This document shows, piece after piece, positions 15,070 to 22,720 of a stretch of DNA of 64,000 nt (position 1 is the stretch's first letter; the number at the start of each line of letters is the position of its first letter). Below the pieces are notes generated by a model that was not told the origin of the DNA, made no database searches, and saw nothing but the letters and a program-made list of their open reading frames with translations. Origin of the DNA: Haloferula luteola (GTDB taxonomy: Bacteria; Verrucomicrobiota; Verrucomicrobiia; Verrucomicrobiales; Akkermansiaceae); NCBI RefSeq assembly GCF_014201715.1, contig NZ_JACHFD010000005.1, forward strand, positions 1-64,000, in the 5' to 3' direction. A program made the translations under genes and the position numbers.

Positions 15070-15927
15070 CTAGCTGCGCCAGCGCGAGGTGATGTCGCCA
15101 TAGGCATCAATCCTGCGATCACGGAAAAACGGCCAGATCCTTCGGAAGTCTTCCACGGCGGAGAAGTCGAGGTCGTGATAGAGGATTTCTTCTTGGTCGG
15201 TGGTGGCCTTGGCGACGAGTTGACCGTAGGGGTTGACCACAAACGAGCGCCCCCAGAATTCGCTATCCCCTTCGGTTCCCACGCGATTGACGGCGGCGAG
15301 GTAGCAGCCATTGGCGACGGCGTGACCACGCTGGACGGTTTCCCAGGCGCAATGTTGGGCTTCTCCAAGGGCCTCCTTTTCCTCGGGAAGCCAACCGATG
15401 GCCGTCGGATAGAGAAGGATCTGGGCACCGCCTAAAGCCATCAGCCGAGCGGCTTCGGGATACCATTGGTCCCAGCAAACGAGGACGCCGAGAGGCCCGA
15501 AGCGCGTTTCCCAAACGGGCCAACCGGTATCGCCGGGAGTGAAGTAGAATTTTTCCTCGAAGGCGGGATCTTGAGGGATATGGGATTTCCGATAGATCCC
15601 GAGTTGTTGGCCATCGGCATCGTGGACGATGGCGGTGTTGTGATAGAGTCCCGGGCCCCGGTGTTCGAACCATGAAGAAACGATCACGACCCCAAGTTCG
15701 CGGGCAAGATCTCCGAGGCGGTCGCTGGCGGGACAGGGCAGGGGATCGGCCAGATCAAAGAGCGCGGGGTCCTCGACGGTGCAGAAGTACGGGGTGAGGA
15801 AGAGTTCCTGAGTGACCACGATTTGCGCTCCATTTTCGGAGGCTTGGCGGATCAACTCGATGTGTTTTTCGAGGGCTTCCTCTTTGGTGGCGAAGGCCCG
15901 GGACTGGAGCAGCGCGAGACGTGGCAT
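15070..15927 (-). CDS. aguB: N-carbamoylputrescine amidase (carbon-nitrogen hydrolase)
   Basis: The 285-residue nitrilase-superfamily enzyme releases putrescine, CO2 and ammonia from N-carbamoylputrescine. The catalytic triad is visible: E41 in 'VTQELFLTPYFC', K114 in 'YRKSHIP' and C151 in 'VCWDQWYPEAARLMA'. 'IGWLPEEKEALGEAQH' and 'WGRSFVVNPYG' are typical of the AguB branch rather than of general nitrilases. The length is normal. It is the first gene of the operon whose last gene is aguA, so the cell can make putrescine from agmatine. No arginine decarboxylase gene is in the window. It lies downstream of a hairpin that separates it from the sigma/CHAT operon. Confidence 0.95.
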   Translation of the reverse strand: MPRLALLQSRAFATKEEALEKHIELIRQASENGAQIVVTQELFLTPYFCTVEDPALFDLADPLPCPASDRLGDLARELGVVIVSSWFEHRGPGLYHNTAIVHDADGQQLGIYRKSHIPQDPAFEEKFYFTPGDTGWPVWETRFGPLGVLVCWDQWYPEAARLMALGGAQILLYPTAIGWLPEEKEALGEAQHCAWETVQRGHAVANGCYLAAVNRVGTEGDSEFWGRSFVVNPYGQLVAKATTDQEEILYHDLDFSAVEDFRRIWPFFRDRRIDAYGDITSRWRS

Positions 15928-15940
15928 GCCGATACAGTGA

Positions 15941-15960
15941 ACGCGGGCTGAGGCCCGCGT
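15941..15960 (-). terminator. GC-rich hairpin between membrane-protein gene and aguB
   Basis: The perfect 8-bp stem ACGCGGGC / GCCCGCGT with a 4-base loop lies 47 bases past the stop of the gene at 16008 and 13 bases before aguB. No T-run follows on the minus strand, so intrinsic termination is uncertain. It could also be a leader structure of the agu operon. Confidence 0.4.
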
Positions 15961-16007
15961 CCATGATTTCCAGAAAAGTTTGGATGACGAAATGGGATCC
16001 CTGCGCC

Positions 16008-16598
16008 TTACAACCGACTCACGGCATCGGCGATCGAGATGGAAAGCTGCGAAGCATCTGTTGGAAGGGGGCTTTCATGCACCACGCGGCCATCGGCGGC
16101 GATTGCTTGGATGCGTCCCTCGGTGAAATCGACGATCACCTTCGGATTGCCTTCCGCTGCAGCGGCTTCGGCGCTGGCGAGGCTTTTCAGGGATCGAGCT
16201 TCCAGATCTCCAGCTTCGGTCAGCTGGAGCATCGCGGAATCCGGGCCCCCGACGAGGAGAACCGGGATGGAGGCCACCTCTCCCCCGCCTTCACCCCGGA
16301 AGGATTCCGCGGCGGGTTCTGATGGGTGGAGGAATTGAGGCCCGAGCACGCCCAGAGCCACCACCGCCACAGCGGAAGCAGCCCAACCCGGATGGGAGAA
16401 CGCCGTGGTCACGCGAGCCCACCAGGAGCGGGAAGTGACAGCGGCCACCGGTGCAGCCTGAGCAGGAGCAAAATGCGCCTGCAGATCCGAGCAGAGTTGG
16501 GCAGGCATCGGAGGGGCCGGATCATCCGTCCGCAATCGAAGGCTGTTGCCCAGCATATGCTTGAGTGGGTCTTGCTGGGTTTGGGGTTCAAATTCCAT
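16008..16598 (-). CDS. single-span membrane protein with anti-sigma-like topology
   Basis: The 196-residue product has a cytoplasmic N-terminal region of about 65 residues, one transmembrane segment (about 72-90, 'WAASAVAVVALGVLGPQFL') and an exported C-terminal domain of about 105 residues ('VIVDFTEGRIQAIAADGRVV'). The layout resembles anti-sigma factors of the RseA class. The N-terminal part contains 'CSDLQAHF', but I cannot see a clear zinc-binding anti-sigma (ZAS) motif. The gene follows the sigma-like gene on the same strand with a 36-base gap and is probably cotranscribed with it and the CHAT gene. An anti-sigma role is inferred from topology and position. It could instead be an unrelated envelope protein. 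Confidence 0.7.
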   Translation of the reverse strand: MEFEPQTQQDPLKHMLGNSLRLRTDDPAPPMPAQLCSDLQAHFAPAQAAPVAAVTSRSWWARVTTAFSHPGWAASAVAVVALGVLGPQFLHPSEPAAESFRGEGGGEVASIPVLLVGGPDSAMLQLTEAGDLEARSLKSLASAEAAAAEGNPKVIVDFTEGRIQAIAADGRVVHESPLPTDASQLSISIADAVSRL

Positions 16599-16634
16599 GT
16601 CTCTCCTTCCAATCGGTAAGGGTTCAGTTTTTTT

Positions 16635-17576
16635 TCAAACTTGGAACGATTTTCTGATTTTACCGAGGGCTTCTTCGGCCTTGGCTAACAGCTCGCGGCG
16701 TTTGGTCGAGGGGGAGGCGGTGGTGCGGATGCCGTGACGGCGGCAGAAGGCATCATCGGCTAACAAATCCTGTACAGGTGCGGACTGGGCCACATATAGG
16801 GAATAGATCAAGTCCCACTCGAGGTCGGTGAGGTCTTCGCGGCATTCGGAATAGATGCGTTCGAAGGTCGCTTGGTCGGGGTCGGAATTCGGATCCTCGA
16901 ATTGCTTGCGATGGTCGGGGTCGTCAGTGAGGGCATCGAAGCTTTCTCCGGCGTTGGGCCGGTTTTTCTGGGCGGACTTTTTCCGCATCCAGTCGATGGC
17001 TCGAAACCCGGTGATGCGGGTGTGCAGCGGGATCAGTTCTTCGAAGACCGTGAGATCGAGGATCGGAGCGCCGCCGTCGTTGCGTTCGCGGGCGAGTTCA
17101 AGTAGGCTGTCGTTGAATACCTCGTCGGCATCGGGTCCGCGAATGCCCTTGCGGGAGAGGGTATGAAGGGCGAGGGGGCGTAGTACCGGAGGCAAGTCGT
17201 TCCATTCGCGGTCGTGGAACCCGCGCTCCGCATCGCGTCGTTGGAGGCGGTCAAGGTTGAGATTCCGCTCGTAGCGGCTGTCTCCGGGATCGTGATGGAG
17301 CTGGGGATCTCGGTGGTCGCGGCGTTGGAGCGCCACGCCCTCTCGGGCCGCGCGAGCGGTTTCTTCGAGGGCGGTGGCCAAGAAGGGACCTTCGCCAGGA
17401 AAGGTTTTGAAGGAAAGCGAGGCGTTGCGAAGCGCGCGTTCGGCGATGTGAGTGGCTTGATCGTTGGGGAGCAGGATGCCTTCGACGGGGCGTCGTGCTC
17501 GAGCCCAACAGGCCTCCCAGCAACGCCGGAGAGTGTCTTGGGTGACTCCGTCTGGGTGTGAAAACGGATCACTCAT
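16635..17576 (-). CDS. divergent sigma-70-family factor (putative), coupled to the CHAT gene
   Basis: The 313-residue product starts with an ATG that overlaps the stop of the CHAT gene (ATGA at 17573-17576), which fixes the start and implies coupled translation. The N-terminal ~110 residues are Arg-rich and unfamiliar. About residues 125-205 resemble sigma region 2: 'DADEVFNDSLLELARER' is like the 'DAEDVVQETFLRL' helix, and 'HTRITGFRAIDWMRKKSAQK' is like the core- and -10-binding helices. About residues 245-313 ('LTDLEWDLIYSLYVAQSAPV' and 'KRRELLAKAEEALGKIRK') could be a degenerate region 4 helix-turn-helix. Similarity is weak. The call rests on the region 2 pattern and on the anti-sigma-like neighbour. 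Confidence 0.55.
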   Translation of the reverse strand: MSDPFSHPDGVTQDTLRRCWEACWARARRPVEGILLPNDQATHIAERALRNASLSFKTFPGEGPFLATALEETARAAREGVALQRRDHRDPQLHHDPGDSRYERNLNLDRLQRRDAERGFHDREWNDLPPVLRPLALHTLSRKGIRGPDADEVFNDSLLELARERNDGGAPILDLTVFEELIPLHTRITGFRAIDWMRKKSAQKNRPNAGESFDALTDDPDHRKQFEDPNSDPDQATFERIYSECREDLTDLEWDLIYSLYVAQSAPVQDLLADDAFCRRHGIRTTASPSTKRRELLAKAEEALGKIRKSFQV

Positions 17577-20302
17577 TGAGGATGAGAATGGGACATTGGT
17601 TGCATCGCTCCGGGTGTGGGAGCTTTTCGGGTACAAACTTGCTTAGTCTTGTTAATATTCGATCTCCGGACAAGCCAGAACCCGGTAATCAGGGGAACGA
17701 ACAGGGATCCGAGGATCATGGGCCAAAGCGGGCGCGGTGGTGGCAAGGGAATGCTGGGGCCGCTGAGCAAGGGTCCCGATTGGCTCAGGATGAACGGTGC
17801 AAAACGGAGGATCGCGAGATCGAAACCAGGATCCGAAGCGTTCGGGATCTGATCTCGTTGGGTTTCCCAGAGTGACTGGGCCGGGCGCCCGGACTCGAGA
17901 GCACGCTGGTAGAAGTCGTGCATGAAGTCCGGCGTTGAGCGATCGGAAACGGGCCACAGGGCGACGGCGACTTCGCGGGCTCCTGCGAGGTGGAATGAGC
18001 GTCGCAGCCCAAGCAGGCCTTCCCCGGAAACGGGGGTGCCATTGCCGGAATCGCAGGAGGAGAGGGTCACCAAGCGGGTTTGGCTAAGGGGTAGGCGAGC
18101 GATTTCCGCGGGAAAAAGGAGATCGTCCTCGGGGCTAACGGGAGGATCGGAAGGCGATCTCATCGCTCCGCGGTAGAGGACCAACCCCCCGGCAAACAGC
18201 AGATCAGCATGATCATCGAAGTCGAGGGTGATGCCGGAGTTTTGAACGGAATCGGCGAGATAGAATGCGTGACATCCCAGATGAAGAACCGCTGGTGATG
18301 GGGTGAGTTGGCGCAAGCTGGGCTCGGTGGCTTCCTCATTTTGCAGGAACTTGGAACCGCGTGGGGCCAGCTTGCGAAGCATGCGTGACTCCTTGTCGGT
18401 GCCTGGCATGTCGTCGAGGGAGCCCAGAGTGCGAAGCAGCGGGGATTCCGCTTCTTCGGCCCCCGCCGGTTTTGGGAAATGAGAGACGGTGACGACCTCC
18501 CAAGGGCTGGCGGAAAGGCTCTGTCGTGTGCGGGGTTTGAGGAGGTCTCGGGCGTTCCCCACGGTGGTGATTTGCAGGTATCGATGGCAGAGCGGAGTGC
18601 CATCGGCATCCAGGAGCGCGGCCAAGGGGAGGAAGTGGAGTGCCCCATCGGGAGACCAGGCGATGTGGTGAACATCGGGGGGCAAATGGGCGGCAAGAGG
18701 TGCCCAGAATTCTCGTTCGAGTTCCCGAAGAATGGTTCGGAGCTTGAGAGTCGGTGGGGGTGTGTCGAGCCCGGCGAGGTGATCGCCCTGCCATTGGAGG
18801 CGTCCCCTGAGAGCGGAAAGCCACCTCAAGGCCGATTCCTCCGTTCCTAGGGGAATCCACTCGGGATCGCGACCGGGCAGGTAGAGGACGCAGCCGAAGC
18901 GTGGCGAAACGAGAGGTTCATCCGGAAGGTAACGGCAGACGTCGACGAAGGCCCCATCGGGGGGGAGAGTCGAGGAGACGACGGCGGTGGTGGGAAGCTT
19001 GGTAGAGGTATCGCCGAGGAGGGCATCCAGCAGACGACCCTTGGAAGCAATCAGGGTGGTCGCGATGCGTTGAGGGTCCCCGGTGGCGCAGGGGAGGGAG
19101 ACCGGATCGAAGCGAGCCAGGAAATTGAGGCGCTCGCGCTCGGTGCCGTTGTGGACGAGCTTTTCGAGAAGTTGAAGGCCGATTTTCGTCGTGCCGTCGA
19201 CCATCTCCAGGGCACGAGGATCATCCAAATGGAGATAGACGAAGGCGAGATTGCGGCGGGTTTCGGCGACGCGGAGGTGGACGGGGTCGAGGTGCCGGTT
19301 TTGGAGTTCGAGACAGCGTTCCAGAGCACTGCGTGCCTCCGTGAGTTCTCCATCGCGAGTGAGAGCAACGCCGAGGTTGTTGAGAGGGGTGATCAGGCCG
19401 GGATGGTCCGCGCCGACCTCGGTTTCGAGGATTTCGATGGCGTAGCGGAAGGCTTCGGCGGCTTCCTTGGGATTGCCCAATTCGAGCGCAAGGTTGCCGA
19501 GGTTGTTGATGTAGGGAACCGAAAGGGCGGGGCGATCGGCGAAATACTCCAGGGCGTCGGCTGAGATGTTGTGAAACTCATCGATGGCATCCTCGACGTT
19601 GCCGAGCCGAAGGAGGCTCAGGGCGCGTTGGGAGCGGAGAGAGAGTCGGAGTTCGTGGTCATGGAAGTCGATTTGGAGAGCCTGATCGATGGTTTCGACG
19701 GAACGGGCGTGGCTGCCGAGGGTGTGATAGTAGCGGCTGAGGTGGCCCAGCATTTGAGCTCGGTCAGCCACGGAGTCTTCAGGTGTGACCTGAAGAGCTT
19801 CTTCGATCAGCGGCAGGACGGCTTCGTAGTCGCCTGACACCAAGCGGTTCATGGCAAGGTGGTCGAGGGAATGGGCAAGTTCGCCAGGCTCTCCAGCAGT
19901 TCGGCGTTGGGAGACCAGCTGGCGGAGCAGGGTTTCCGCCTCGGGCAAGCGGCCGGCATCCTGGAGGGTGAGAGCGAGGGCCTCCTGAGCGTTGGCCCGC
20001 TGGGCTGGAGGTGCCGACTCAAGGATTTGGCAGGCCTCGGTGAGGGCATCCAGGGCCTCATCGGTCTTCCCCAATTTTCGTTTCACCACGCCCAAGGCAT
20101 GGAGGCTTCCTCCGAGGGCGAGGGACGCATCGGAACTCGGCCGAGATTGGCGCTCTGCGCGCCACTCACGAACCAATTCCTCAAGGCCGGGCTCGGCTTC
20201 CGCCGGACGGCTCAGATCGATCTCTTGTCCCGCCGCGCGCCCGCTAGCGAGTGCCAAACACAACCCTGCCAGGACAAAAATCTGGCATAGGCGTGATGAC
20301 AT
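17573..20302 (-). CDS. exported TPR-CHAT (caspase-like) protein with C-terminal membrane anchor
   Basis: The 909-residue product starts with a signal peptide ('MSSRLCQIFVLAGLCLALAS'). About residues 45-400 are tetratricopeptide repeats ('LHALGVVKRKLGKTDEALDA', 'NNLGVALTRDGELTEARSAL'). About 520-850 is a CHAT domain, a clan CD protease fold. Its catalytic dyad is present: H678 in 'LHLGCHAF' and C750 in 'VTLSSCDSG', followed by 'GLRRSFHLAGAREVAVALWP'. A transmembrane segment at about 860-878 is followed by 'RRSN' and a basic tail. With a cleaved signal this is a type I topology, placing both TPR and CHAT domains outside the inner membrane. It heads an operon with a sigma-like and an anti-sigma-like gene. 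Substrates are unknown. TPR-CHAT proteins generally act as signal-activated proteases. Confidence 0.88.
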   Translation of the reverse strand: MSSRLCQIFVLAGLCLALASGRAAGQEIDLSRPAEAEPGLEELVREWRAERQSRPSSDASLALGGSLHALGVVKRKLGKTDEALDALTEACQILESAPPAQRANAQEALALTLQDAGRLPEAETLLRQLVSQRRTAGEPGELAHSLDHLAMNRLVSGDYEAVLPLIEEALQVTPEDSVADRAQMLGHLSRYYHTLGSHARSVETIDQALQIDFHDHELRLSLRSQRALSLLRLGNVEDAIDEFHNISADALEYFADRPALSVPYINNLGNLALELGNPKEAAEAFRYAIEILETEVGADHPGLITPLNNLGVALTRDGELTEARSALERCLELQNRHLDPVHLRVAETRRNLAFVYLHLDDPRALEMVDGTTKIGLQLLEKLVHNGTERERLNFLARFDPVSLPCATGDPQRIATTLIASKGRLLDALLGDTSTKLPTTAVVSSTLPPDGAFVDVCRYLPDEPLVSPRFGCVLYLPGRDPEWIPLGTEESALRWLSALRGRLQWQGDHLAGLDTPPPTLKLRTILRELEREFWAPLAAHLPPDVHHIAWSPDGALHFLPLAALLDADGTPLCHRYLQITTVGNARDLLKPRTRQSLSASPWEVVTVSHFPKPAGAEEAESPLLRTLGSLDDMPGTDKESRMLRKLAPRGSKFLQNEEATEPSLRQLTPSPAVLHLGCHAFYLADSVQNSGITLDFDDHADLLFAGGLVLYRGAMRSPSDPPVSPEDDLLFPAEIARLPLSQTRLVTLSSCDSGNGTPVSGEGLLGLRRSFHLAGAREVAVALWPVSDRSTPDFMHDFYQRALESGRPAQSLWETQRDQIPNASDPGFDLAILRFAPFILSQSGPLLSGPSIPLPPPRPLWPMILGSLFVPLITGFWLVRRSNINKTKQVCTRKAPTPGAMQPMSHSHPQ

Positions 20303-20688
20303 AAGACCTGAAGGAAAGGCGGGCATCAGCAGGTTCGGGAATAGGGGCAATCACGCAGGATGGATAGGCCAACAGTCCTGAATATTGCAAAAATCTGAAA
20401 ATCAGTCACTTAATGTTTTGGATTTAGGGGATGGGTTGTCTTGAAGGTCAAGTTTTGTCGAAAAACTTCCCATGGGGAATTGCGCCATCAAGGGGGCTAA
20501 AAATCAGGTCATGCAGGTGCCCCGGGAATGGGGATGGAAGAATGTCCCTCAAGGTGAGTCAGTGGAGGCGTTCGAACTCCCCCAGATCCGGGGGGGCACA
20601 TCAGGCACCGACATTGGAAAACGACAAAAGCCGAAGCCCGGGAAGGGCTTCGGCTTTGGGGGAACACCGCGGGGGAAGGCGGCGTGAA
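20303..20688. other. intergenic region upstream of the CHAT operon
   Basis: These 386 bases hold no credible gene. The part nearest the CHAT gene (about 20358-20470) is relatively A+T-rich, with 'TGAATATTGCAAAAATC' and 'CACTTAATGTTTTGGATTTA', and is the likely promoter zone of the CHAT-sigma operon. The distal part holds the terminator of the S8 protease gene. Confidence 0.5.
20627..20657 (-). terminator. rho-independent terminator of the S8 protease gene
   Basis: A perfect 13-bp stem (AAAGCCGAAGCCC at 20627-20639, its complement at 20645-20657) encloses a 5-base loop. On the minus strand it is followed by 'CTTTTGTCGTTTTCC'. It lies 32 bases past the protease stop and insulates the protease from the CHAT operon. 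Confidence 0.88.
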
Positions 20689-22011
20689 TCAGTTGAATTC
20701 GATTTCCAGGCGGTAAGAAGCAGAGGTGTCGGTATCAGGAAAGGTGATCGACACGGGCGTTTTGCCATTGGCCGAGGTGCCCAAAACGATGGGGCCAGAT
20801 GGGGCTGGCGACCAGGTGTCGTTGGCGCCTTGCTTCAGAACCCTCCAGTAGCCACCAGCGGCGAGCTTGGAGGAGTCCGTCGTGCTGAGGATGCCATTGG
20901 CCACCGTGAACTCGATCGTGGTGGAGGAGGCATTGTGCTGGAGCTTCATGCCGGCCGGAACACTGGAGCGGGAGGCCCAGTTGGTGCCGAAGAAAGCTTC
21001 GATGGCATTCGGAGAGCCGTCGCCGTCGATGTCATCGGGCACCGGGATCTGGAGGATGGAGACGGCCTTGGCGGCAAGGCGGGACTTCAGCAGCGTTTCC
21101 AACTGGGCCGGAGTGGTCGTTGGATTGGCGGAAAGCTCTAGAATGGCAGCGCCGGTGGCGATGGCGGTGGCAGGGCTGGTGCCACTCATGGGAGTTCCCT
21201 GCCCGGCAGTTTTGTTCGCCGGATCGTAGCAGAGAACATTTTGACCGGGGCAATAGAAGTCGACGGCGGTTCCGTAGTTGGAGGCGGAAAGCCGGGTATT
21301 GCTTGAAGTGCTGGCGCCGACGCAGATGGCCCCAGCGAGGGTTCCGTTGGAGGATGGGGAGTAGTTGGCAGCAGTGGCGTTCTGGTTGCCGGCAGAGAAG
21401 ATGACCGTGATGCCACTGTTGACGGCTTCGGCAATGGCGGCGTTGACCATGTAGCTTTGGCCCGCGACTTCCGAGCCGAGGGCGCAGCAGATGACTGCCG
21501 GCATCCCCGGGTGTGCATCTTGATAGTCAATGGCGTCATAGATGGCGCTGCCGATGTCGGTGAGGCTGGGAACGGTTTGGCCGTAAGCGATGTTGTAGTT
21601 GACGACGTGAATCGGGGTTCCCGGTGCGATACCGGCCTGCGGCCCGGCAATGATGGAAAGCATCTTCGTGCCGTGCCCAGTGGTTGGACTGGTCGAGTTG
21701 CTTTCGTAGGTGGATTGATAGAACTCGAAATAAAGGTTTGGGTTGCCTCCAAACCAGTTGGTGGAGTTGTCGACGGCGGTGTCGATCAGGAACAATCGGA
21801 CGGGCTTGCGAGGTTCGGGATAGGCGTAGCCGGTGGTCGAAGCAGAGTAGTTGACGTCATTCATGCGGGCCGGTGCCCAGCCGGCAGAGGCATTCCAGCC
21901 CTGTGGGCTGGCGCTGAGGAGATCGGGAAAAGTGGAGACCGACTGAGCGGGGTTGCCAAACAGGCAGGGTGCCGCCCCCAATGCAATCAAGGCAAAGAGA
22001 AAACGTTTCAT
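20689..22011 (-). CDS. secreted subtilisin-like serine protease (S8)
   Basis: The 440-residue product has a signal peptide ('MKRFLFALIALGAAPCLFG'), used to set the start at 22011; in-frame Met codons also exist at 22053 and 22098. The catalytic triad is D77 in 'FLIDTAVD', H113 in 'TGHGTKM' and S279 in 'GTPMSGTSPATA'. The oxyanion Asn is N209 in 'FSAGNQN'. The C-terminal ~95 residues begin with 'DDIDGDGSPNAIEAFFGT', a calcium-binding-type tail common on verrucomicrobial exported proteins, then a beta-rich domain. There is no obvious inhibitor prodomain of subtilisin size: only about 50 residues separate the signal from the catalytic domain. It ends in a strong terminator. A nutritional or surface-processing protease is likely. 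Confidence 0.92.
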   Translation of the reverse strand: MKRFLFALIALGAAPCLFGNPAQSVSTFPDLLSASPQGWNASAGWAPARMNDVNYSASTTGYAYPEPRKPVRLFLIDTAVDNSTNWFGGNPNLYFEFYQSTYESNSTSPTTGHGTKMLSIIAGPQAGIAPGTPIHVVNYNIAYGQTVPSLTDIGSAIYDAIDYQDAHPGMPAVICCALGSEVAGQSYMVNAAIAEAVNSGITVIFSAGNQNATAANYSPSSNGTLAGAICVGASTSSNTRLSASNYGTAVDFYCPGQNVLCYDPANKTAGQGTPMSGTSPATAIATGAAILELSANPTTTPAQLETLLKSRLAAKAVSILQIPVPDDIDGDGSPNAIEAFFGTNWASRSSVPAGMKLQHNASSTTIEFTVANGILSTTDSSKLAAGGYWRVLKQGANDTWSPAPSGPIVLGTSANGKTPVSITFPDTDTSASYRLEIEFN

Positions 22012-22720
22012 GGATGTGGGTGTGTGCGGCTGTTGGAAGTATGGTTGGTTCATGTTTCGGTCTAGATTAAAGTTAAACTTAAACTTAGTTAATATCATCT
22101 AATGGGAAGATGTATTATTGGTGTTTGAATTAGAGTTTCTCGAAAGGATTCGAATGCCTGAAAGCTGAGGGTCGTTGAGAAGCGACAGGGGCGAATAGTC
22201 CGCAGAGCTTGATGGCACGGCCCGATTTCTCCGTGGTTGTGGGAGATCCCGTGACCGCAGCGGAGCGGATGGGGTCAGGTGGAAATCGCCCACCGGAAGG
22301 GGAGAAGGCCGAGGAGGGAGGAAGTGCCAGCGGAGCGGCCTTAGCGGAGCGGTGGAGAGACGGGGCCTGGTGAAACGGAGGGTGCGGAAGGCACACGTAG
22401 ATACCCGAGGTCAAGAATCGGGCAAAATTCGGCGCGGAAAGGGCTTTTTGGGCTTCCTGGCAAGCTGGAAATCGCGTGGGTAGGTGGCGTCCAGCCCTTG
22501 GCAGTGCGAGGGATTTCCGGGGGCTTGCGGAGTCGCAAGGAGAAGTAGAATCAAGGGATTCCCGGCATTTCTTCGGGAATCCTGAGGAGGCGTGAAAGGG
22601 AAAGCAGGCCGGCGGCATGGGACTCCAATCGGAATCCTGGCCGCCGGAACTTCAGGGAAGGGGTCTCACCCTCAGTGGGGAGTCGCGCCTTCGGGGGGGA
22701 AATCGAGGCATCGATCCGGC
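22012..22720. other. 709-bp intergenic region, A+T-rich near the S8 protease gene
   Basis: No gene is recognised. Bases 22061-22140 are strikingly A+T-rich for this genome ('AGATTAAAGTTAAACTTAAA' and onward), consistent with a promoter or UP-like region for the S8 gene. Bases 22140-22720 contain low-complexity Ser/Pro/Arg frames only. Two hairpins lie near 22524-22540 and 22556-22582 (stem GGATTCCCG / CGGGAATCC, 9-base loop). The latter may end the long minus-strand transcript after the OmpA-like gene, although no T-run follows. Signatures of RNase P RNA, SRP RNA and tmRNA were looked for and not found. Confidence 0.5.

Noticed and set aside
16008-20302. Craspase-type (type III-E) CRISPR system
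   Set aside because: No gRAMP/Cas7-11, Cas1 or CRISPR array is present, and the TPR-CHAT has export and membrane signals absent from the Craspase protease; only the protease-sigma logic is similar.
20431-21141. 236-codon plus-strand frame opposite the S8 protease
   Set aside because: Crosses the strong terminator hairpin and the 3' half of the protease; Gly/Arg-rich shadow with no domain.
22138-22165. possible tmRNA start ('AAGGATTCGAA')
   Set aside because: The surrounding sequence lacks the tmRNA tRNA-like ends, the tag-peptide ORF and the conserved 3' T-loop/CCA region.
22130-22618. 162-codon minus-strand frame in the intergenic region
   Set aside because: Ser/Pro/Arg-rich low-complexity product without domain, signal or ribosome-binding site; overlapping frames on both strands look alike.
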